Assembly (NCBI GenBank): GCA_040755035.1
Contig: JBFMBU010000123.1
Coordinates: 1-11,204, forward strand
Direction of reading: 5' to 3'
From: RBG-13-43-22 sp040755035
GTDB taxonomy: Bacteria; Desulfobacterota; RBG-13-43-22
DNA length: 11,204 nt
Every line of letters begins with the position of its first letter. Within the stretch, counting starts at the first letter, position 1. This document shows, one piece after another, positions 6,636 through 11,204 of this stretch. The translations under genes and the position numbers were made by a program. The notes under the pieces were generated by a model. That model ran no database searches. It was not told the DNA's origin and worked only from the letters and a program-made list of their open reading frames with translations.

Positions 6636-6947
6636 CTACATTTTTCTTTCGGTGGGATCATGATGACCGCAATTACGAAGGGCGATCATACCCGGTTCCG
6701 GGCCGTATTCGAAGGTGATTCTTAGGTCCATAGTGGCATAAGCGATAAAAACCTCACGGCCCCCGACAGGGTATTTGGCCATAACATTTTTAGCCTTATG
6801 AACGTTCAGGGAACGATGACGCGGATTGGCCGCCAGATAAACCAAGGCCTTGTCGATGGCCTTCTGTTCCTTGAAAGATAAAAGAGCATAACCTTCCAGA
6901 AAAATAGGCTCAAAAAAGAAATCAAAGGGAGGGGCTTTGGGCGCCAT
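6636..6947 (-). CDS. RelE/ParE-like type II toxin
   Basis: A 103-residue basic protein that looks like a RelE-superfamily toxin, typically a ribosome-dependent mRNA endonuclease. The helical N-terminal half (FLEGYALLSFKEQKAIDKAL, about residues 16-35) is followed by the beta-sheet core, VGGREVFIAYATMDLRITFEYG (about 61-82). The end, ALRNCGHHDPTER, matches the terminal motif common in this group. It lies 6 bases after the antitoxin gene with no strong ribosome site (GAAATAAACAAGC before the ATG), so it is probably translated by coupling to the antitoxin. It is convergent with the ring nuclease, leaving only 5 bases between the two stops and no space for a terminator, so read-through transcripts would be antisense to each other. 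The fold call is by motif, and activity is inferred. Confidence 0.72.
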   Translation of the reverse strand: MAPKAPPFDFFFEPIFLEGYALLSFKEQKAIDKALVYLAANPRHRSLNVHKAKNVMAKYPVGGREVFIAYATMDLRITFEYGPEPGMIALRNCGHHDPTERKM

Positions 6948-6953
6948 GCTTGT

Positions 6954-7229
6954 TTATTTCTTGATTTTTTTCAAGGCCTCCGAGGCCGAGGCGGCCCGGA
7001 TTCCCGTTCTGGGGTCCCGATTAACCTTTTCCTCCGTTTTGGTCCATTCGGGGGAAAGGCTTTCTTCCGGAAGGCCGGTCATATCAGGGAATTTACGAAC
7101 GGTTCGGACGGGGTAAAGAATGATTTGATCCCCTTCGACCTGGTATTCGAACAAAGGCTCTTTGCGGAAAGGTAAAGGAAGGGTGATCCGGCCTCGCCCA
7201 TCGGTCTTTAACATATTGATTTGGCCCAT
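6954..7229 (-). CDS. AbrB/MazE-type antitoxin
   Basis: A 91-residue protein with an AbrB/SpoVT-like swapped-hairpin DNA-binding domain at the N-terminus: INMLKTDGRGRITLPLPFRKEPLFEYQ with the hallmark DGRGRITLP at residues 10-18, then EGDQIILYPV. The C-terminal half (about 45-91) is charged and rich in E, K, S and P. It is probably the flexible part that wraps the toxin. The longer frame reaching 7370 is not used: the ATG at 7229 has AGGAG 8 bases upstream and a consensus promoter 34 bases upstream. It precedes the RelE-like toxin in the usual antitoxin-first order. Such antitoxins normally repress their own promoter. Pairing of AbrB-type antitoxins with RelE-type toxins is known. Confidence 0.78.
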   Translation of the reverse strand: MGQINMLKTDGRGRITLPLPFRKEPLFEYQVEGDQIILYPVRTVRKFPDMTGLPEESLSPEWTKTEEKVNRDPRTGIRAASASEALKKIKK

Positions 7230-7262
7230 ATTGTTCTCCTGGTGAAATTGTATATGTAAACC

Positions 7263-7315
7263 AATATATTCCCATTTGGAGAAAATGTCAATAATGGGAA
7301 ATGTAACATTGTTAC
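7263..7315 (-). promoter_or_regulatory. Consensus promoter and operator-like repeats for the toxin-antitoxin operon
   Basis: On the minus strand TTGACA (7291-7286), 17 bases, TATATT (7268-7263) is a near-perfect sigma-70 promoter, placing the start about 27 bases before the antitoxin ATG. A perfect 8-bp inverted repeat, TTCCCATT (7269-7276) and AATGGGAA (7293-7300), brackets the -35 box, as expected for an autorepressor site. A second palindrome, GTAAC-ATT-GTTAC, lies at 7303-7315, towards cmr1. Confidence 0.68.
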
Positions 7316-7319
7316 GACG

Positions 7320-7331
7320 GCAAGGTTGCAA
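7320..7331 (+). promoter_or_regulatory. 12-bp box GCAAGGTTGCAA upstream of cmr1
   Basis: The identical 12-mer is found upstream of cas6 at 4250-4261. Here it ends 3 bases before the possible -35 box of the cmr operon, a position suited to a transcription regulator. The function is inferred. Confidence 0.35.
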
Positions 7332-7334
7332 AGA

Positions 7335-7363
7335 TTGTTTCATTGAATCGAGAAGAGGATAAT
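7335..7363 (+). promoter_or_regulatory. Possible promoter of the cmr operon
   Basis: TTGTTT (7335-7340), 17 bases, GATAAT (7358-7363). The -10 matches five of six consensus bases but the -35 only three, so the promoter would be weak or need an activator. It lies about 43 bases before the cmr1 ATG. Confidence 0.4.
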
Positions 7364-7405
7364 AAAACATGAAAAACTGTAAAAATGTATTGATTGGAGG
7401 AAGCC

Positions 7406-8386
7406 ATGTTCAGTATCGCCAGATATAAGGATTTGGAAAAAAGAGAATTTGAAATAGAGGTCGTGACACCATTGTTTTTAGGGGGAGCAGACTCCAAGAA
7501 AGCGGATTTAAGGGTCCCTTCGATAAAGGGAGCTATGAGGTTCTGGTGGAGATCGTTATATAGCGAAAATGACCTGAATAAAATGGCAGCAAGAGAATCA
7601 GAAATTTTTGGATCAACAGAAAAGAAATCTCTTGTTTCTATCAAGATAGGAGATAGTTTGATAAAATCTGGTTTTTCTAATTTGCCTCAAGGGAAAATGG
7701 TCCCTGTCGAAGGAAAATCTTTTTCAACATCTATTATTAACTATCTGGCGTACGGATTATTTGAATATAAAAGAGAAACTAAAAGCACAGTTTATAGTAA
7801 AGAGTATATCCAACCCGCCGGAAAATTTAAAATAATTTTAAACTATCCAAAGAATATTGAGAATGAAACCATTAAAGCCCTCAAGGCTTTAGTTTCCTTT
7901 GGTGGGCTTGGTGCGAGGTCAAGAAATGGTTTTGGTTCCCTTTATTGTCCTGAGCTAATTGATTATTCATTCAAAAAGGATGGGAACTTGAAAACGTACA
8001 CTGCTTTTTCCGGTGATACGATTCTTTTCGATAATTTTCAGCCTTATAATAAGTGGGAAGACGCCCTTTCTGAAATTGGCGTTATCTATCGGGAAGCCAG
8101 ACTTGGACTTGAGCAAAGACATACATGGGATAAAAGGGCTTTTATCGCCATGCCAATAGAAGCAAAAAACGAAAGAATACCACTGGCTATTAGCAACGGC
8201 CGTCATGCCAAGCCATATTTCCTCCATGTTAACAAAACTCCTGAAGGAAAATATCAAGGCCATATTTTATTTTTGCCTTATTTATATAAGACAGGGGCAG
8301 AAGGTGCCAATAGGGTTAAAGACTATTCTGAGGTTTGTGGAAGAATGAATGACGAAATTAACAAGAGAATGGGGGTGAAAAAATGA
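7406..8386 (+). CDS. cmr1: Type III-B CRISPR RAMP protein Cmr1 (Cas7 group)
   Basis: A 326-residue Cmr1, the subunit that caps the 3' (crRNA tail) end of the Cmr complex. The start, FEIEVVTPLFLGGADSKK (about residues 15-32), and VPSIKGAMRFWWRSLYS (37-53) are hallmark Cmr1 motifs. The second RAMP signature is the glycine-rich loop FGGLGARSRNGFGSL at about 165-179. I chose ATG 7406 over an in-frame TTG at 7394 because GGAGGAAG lies just before the ATG. The stop overlaps the cmr2 start (ATGA), so translation is coupled. Composition is clearly AT-rich compared with its left neighbours: 18 of 60 bases are G or C at 7741-7800, against 42 of 60 at 5881-5940 in the ring nuclease gene. That suggests separate acquisition. 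Confidence 0.93.
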   Translation: MFSIARYKDLEKREFEIEVVTPLFLGGADSKKADLRVPSIKGAMRFWWRSLYSENDLNKMAARESEIFGSTEKKSLVSIKIGDSLIKSGFSNLPQGKMVPVEGKSFSTSIINYLAYGLFEYKRETKSTVYSKEYIQPAGKFKIILNYPKNIENETIKALKALVSFGGLGARSRNGFGSLYCPELIDYSFKKDGNLKTYTAFSGDTILFDNFQPYNKWEDALSEIGVIYREARLGLEQRHTWDKRAFIAMPIEAKNERIPLAISNGRHAKPYFLHVNKTPEGKYQGHILFLPYLYKTGAEGANRVKDYSEVCGRMNDEINKRMGVKK

Positions 8387-11091
8387 CCTGGCAGAAACCG
8401 GACACATCCTATTGGAACAATAAGTTTGCCGCCTACTGGCACGATCCGATTGATAAGGTTCTGGATATCAGGAATCACGAGAAACGGGCAGCGGAATATT
8501 TCGGGATATTTGGCGAAGACATGCCTAATGAGCCGTTTTGGAAAACGGCGGACACCATCGCTTCAGGTTTTGAGCGCGGGCAGGTGCCTTCATACAGCAG
8601 TGACTCGCAAAAAAATGGGGCTGTTGATTTTGCTAAGGAGCCCGTAATCACCCATCCGACTTCCGGCGGGGACTGCCGGTTGAAGATTGTTGGGGCTGAT
8701 TTGAATATCGACGCTGTATATCCCAACGTCAAGGAGTTTCTTGAAACGCATATCGGAAAAGAAGCGGGCAAGGGCGATTATGCTAATGAATTCAGGGGGA
8801 ATTATGACCGGTTTACTGTTGCCAGAATGCTTTACTCACATCTTGTTCTGCGTTTTATTCTTGCGGAAAAAGACATTGGCGGCCTTGGCGCGCTTTGGCA
8901 TCGACTGCCCGCTGATTCCCGCTTTCCCGATCACTCCGTTTGGCAACATAATGCCCTATGTTCCGCAATCAGTTCATGTATAGAATTGGGAGGTAGTGTG
9001 GATCAAACCGGTCTTATGGTTTTTTCTATTACCCCGGTACAGGGTTATATTTCTAAGGCACGAAAGCTTCGTGACCACTGGACGGGCTCCGTTATTCTCT
9101 CATGGCTTGCCTTTGAGGGCCTCCGATGGATTATAGAGAATTTAGGACCCGACCATATTCTGTATCCGTCTCTTATTGATCAACCATTTATCTGCGCTTA
9201 TCTGGAAGATGAATGGAAGGTTAAGAATAATTTCAAACCTGTCCTTTGGAGGAACCACCCTAACGACATTGCCAGCCTTCCCAATAAGTTTCTCTCCATC
9301 ATACCCTTCAATCATGCAGATGAGGTCGCCGTGGAACTCAAAACGCATATTAACAAAAAATGGCAGGACCTGTCCGCATTCTCGCGTGATCTTCTTTTTG
9401 ATGAAATAAACCCGCAAGAAAGCGAAAAAGAATATATTGGGGATTTGTTTTCCCGGCAGACTGAAAGTTTCTGGAATTTTCAGTGGGCTGCGGCAAGATT
9501 GGCTGCTATAGATGACAGGCAGGAACTCAAATCCTTGCTTGACGATAAAAACTGGCAAAATCAATTTAAACTTTTCGATATTGTTGAACCACTTATGAAA
9601 AAGAAAGGATACAACCCCGAAAATACAAGCCGAGGCCTTCTCTATTCTTCCAGTCATTCCCTCGTACAGGCTGCACTTGCCGCAGAGAAATCAAGAAAAA
9701 CAATTACCAGACGAGTAGAACCGGGTGAGAAATGCCAGATGTGTGGCGAGTTTGAAGTGCTTCACTCGATATCCCATGCCCAACGCTCCGCTTCGGATTA
9801 CTCAAGGCATATCAACGAATTCTGGAATAAGATCAATAAGGAATGGAAAAGCGATATTGATTTTAAAGAGAACGAAAAACTCTGTTCTATCTGCTTTATT
9901 AAACGAGCTGTAAGTCGCGCCGTATTACGGGATAAAGGCCACATCCTTTCCGCAGTTTTTAAAAAAACGGAATCTTTTCCGTCGACCACGGAAATAGCTT
10001 TGTACAGCTATTACAAACGTGAAAATGTTACTATAGATGGGGAAAAGAGGAACCTCGCAAAGGAACTTCATAATAGCCCCGATGACAAGATTAAGAGAAA
10101 GAATTTAAAAATTAGAGATCGGTATTATGCCATCCTTCTTATGGATGGCGATTACATGGGAAAGCTGATTAATGGCGAGACGATTGCCTCGACCTGGGAG
10201 CAGATCATGCACCCTTGCATCGTTGAAAGACTGAAAGGGGCCGGCTTTGATTCTGACTATAAAGACATTTGGAGATTAATTTTTCAGAGCGATGAGATTT
10301 TGAAAAAAAGGTTGATTACCCCGGCCATACACGCAGCAATCTCGGAGGCATTAGGTGATTTTGCTATCTACGGTGTCGCTCCGATCATTGAAAAATACGA
10401 CGGCAGGCTAATCTATGCGGGGGGTGATGATGTCTGTGCTGTTATGCCCATTGAAAACGTAGTTGCCGCTGCCCGAGAAATTCATGATTATTACATATCG
10501 ATTTTTAGGGTTATCGACAATGAAGGTAAGTCAAAAGCGGTCTTCAAAGAATGGCTGATTTCTCCCGGTAAGTTATCCGTAAACCTTGGTCTCGGCAATG
10601 AAATTTCAATTTCTGCAGGAATTCTTATTTGTCATCATAAAGAAAGCCTGGCCCAGATGATTGAACACGCTCATGAGGTTTTGAAAACAAAAGCCAAAAA
10701 AGAAATGGAACGAAATGCCTGTGCCATCGAATTGCGGAAACGGCATGGCGGTTCACGTTTCTTTGTTAGAAAATGGTCGGATAATAATAGTTGGGATGCA
10801 TTTGAAAATATCATTCGCCTTTTAGATGGTAAGGATCGACAGATTTCCAGCTCACTCATGTATCGCCTTGAACAAATGCGGCCCGGAATTGAAGCGATAT
10901 TGAAACATGGTGAAAAAGAAAAGGGCCTACTTGAAAAATTCGTAACAAAACAGATTGAACGCTCCGGAGTAAAAGTAAAAAAAGATGAAAATCATTTGGT
11001 GAAATGGATAGCTGAAATAATTGTCGACCATAAAGGAGAGTTTAGCCCGGAAGGGTTGCTCGTTGCCGGATTCTTAGCGGAGGTGGGATAA
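8383..11091 (+). CDS. cmr2: Type III-B CRISPR large subunit Cmr2 (Cas10), cyclic-oligoadenylate synthase
   Basis: A 902-residue Cas10-family protein, the signature large subunit of the Cmr effector complex. The N-terminus has the HD-domain start FAAYWHDPIDKVLD with His20-Asp21, and another histidine in RNHEKRA (His32). A zinc-binding pair of CxxC motifs is at Cys451/Cys454 (CQMCGE) and Cys501/Cys504 (CSIC). The first palm domain holds LLMDGDYMGKL with Asp588 and Asp590. The second holds YAGGDDVCAVMP, with GGDD at residues 680-683. GGDD is the active site for making cyclic oligoadenylate from ATP when target RNA is bound, and is intact here. The C-terminal helical D4 domain follows. The length is normal for Cmr2, and no frameshift is seen. 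The gene overlaps cmr1 by 4 bases and cmr3 by 1 base. A ring nuclease upstream fits an active second-messenger pathway. Confidence 0.96.
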   Translation: MTWQKPDTSYWNNKFAAYWHDPIDKVLDIRNHEKRAAEYFGIFGEDMPNEPFWKTADTIASGFERGQVPSYSSDSQKNGAVDFAKEPVITHPTSGGDCRLKIVGADLNIDAVYPNVKEFLETHIGKEAGKGDYANEFRGNYDRFTVARMLYSHLVLRFILAEKDIGGLGALWHRLPADSRFPDHSVWQHNALCSAISSCIELGGSVDQTGLMVFSITPVQGYISKARKLRDHWTGSVILSWLAFEGLRWIIENLGPDHILYPSLIDQPFICAYLEDEWKVKNNFKPVLWRNHPNDIASLPNKFLSIIPFNHADEVAVELKTHINKKWQDLSAFSRDLLFDEINPQESEKEYIGDLFSRQTESFWNFQWAAARLAAIDDRQELKSLLDDKNWQNQFKLFDIVEPLMKKKGYNPENTSRGLLYSSSHSLVQAALAAEKSRKTITRRVEPGEKCQMCGEFEVLHSISHAQRSASDYSRHINEFWNKINKEWKSDIDFKENEKLCSICFIKRAVSRAVLRDKGHILSAVFKKTESFPSTTEIALYSYYKRENVTIDGEKRNLAKELHNSPDDKIKRKNLKIRDRYYAILLMDGDYMGKLINGETIASTWEQIMHPCIVERLKGAGFDSDYKDIWRLIFQSDEILKKRLITPAIHAAISEALGDFAIYGVAPIIEKYDGRLIYAGGDDVCAVMPIENVVAAAREIHDYYISIFRVIDNEGKSKAVFKEWLISPGKLSVNLGLGNEISISAGILICHHKESLAQMIEHAHEVLKTKAKKEMERNACAIELRKRHGGSRFFVRKWSDNNSWDAFENIIRLLDGKDRQISSSLMYRLEQMRPGIEAILKHGEKEKGLLEKFVTKQIERSGVKVKKDENHLVKWIAEIIVDHKGEFSPEGLLVAGFLAEVG

Positions 11092-11204
11092 TGGAATGGT
11101 ACAGTTTTTCACCACAGGACACAATGTTTTTCCGGGGAGCGGAACCCGCCAATATGGGGGAAAGCCATGCCGCTTCGGCCGTCTTTCCCCCGCCTGCCCA
11201 TACT
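11091..11204 (+). CDS. cmr3: Type III-B CRISPR RAMP protein Cmr3, N-terminal fragment
   Basis: Only the first 38 codons are in the window. The start MEWYSFSPQDTMFFRGAEPA, followed by SHAASAVFPPP, is the characteristic N-terminus of Cmr3: an aromatic strand, then D-T-x-F-F-R-x-x-x-P. Cmr3 is the Cas5-like subunit that, with Cmr2, holds the 5' tag of the crRNA. The ATG overlaps the last base of the cmr2 stop (TAATG), so it is in the same operon. The gene runs off the right edge; cmr4, cmr5 and cmr6 would be expected beyond. Confidence 0.92.
   Translation, partial: MEWYSFSPQDTMFFRGAEPANMGESHAASAVFPPPAHT

Noticed and set aside
6954..7370. Longer 138-codon form of the antitoxin
   Set aside because: The extra 47 codons cover the promoter and operator repeats; ATG 7229 has AGGAG and starts the AbrB domain.
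7394..7405. TTG start four codons upstream for Cmr1
   Set aside because: The ribosome site GGAGGAAG would fall inside the coding region; ATG 7406 is ideally spaced from it.

Overview
The base composition and gene style (about half GC, a complex I gene, a PaaI-type thioesterase, an amidase, and dispersed CCAC...GCAC...CAGAG-type palindromic repeats between genes) suggest a bacterium of the Desulfobacterota or a similar anaerobic proteobacterial group. That placement is inference; there is no marker gene in the window.

Left part (1-3645) is ordinary metabolism. It holds the C-terminal half of nuoN, then a small iron-sulfur protein that combines a thioredoxin-like [2Fe-2S] module with the [4Fe-4S] end of NuoF but lacks the FMN/NADH-binding part. 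A palindromic repeat element follows (1750-1951), then a hotdog-fold thioesterase and an amidase broken by two internal deletions. The gap 3646-4320 has no gene. It contains a period-9 degenerate tandem repeat, a possible promoter and a second palindromic element related to the first (3911-4142).

Right part (4321-11204) is a type III-B (Cmr) CRISPR defence locus running off the right edge. In order: cas6 (crRNA processing), a CARF-type ring nuclease of the Cas_NE0113/TIGR02584 family with a C-terminal extension, a RelE-like toxin with an AbrB-type antitoxin on the opposite strand, then cmr1, cmr2 (cas10) and the start of cmr3. The last three overlap by 4 and 1 bases and form one operon. Cmr2 keeps an HD pair near its start and an intact GGDD cyclase motif, so it should make cyclic oligoadenylate when the complex binds target RNA. 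The ring nuclease would degrade that signal. No CRISPR array, no cas1/cas2 and no HEPN effector (Csm6/Csx1) lie in the window; they may be past the right edge or elsewhere.

The points most worth attention are: the toxin-antitoxin pair embedded inside the type III locus, sharing a 176-bp divergent promoter region with the cmr operon; an identical 12-bp box upstream of both cas6 and cmr1; the C-terminal extension of the ring nuclease; and the NuoF-like protein without its flavin domain. Composition drops sharply at cmr1, which suggests the cmr operon and the cas6/ring-nuclease pair have different histories.
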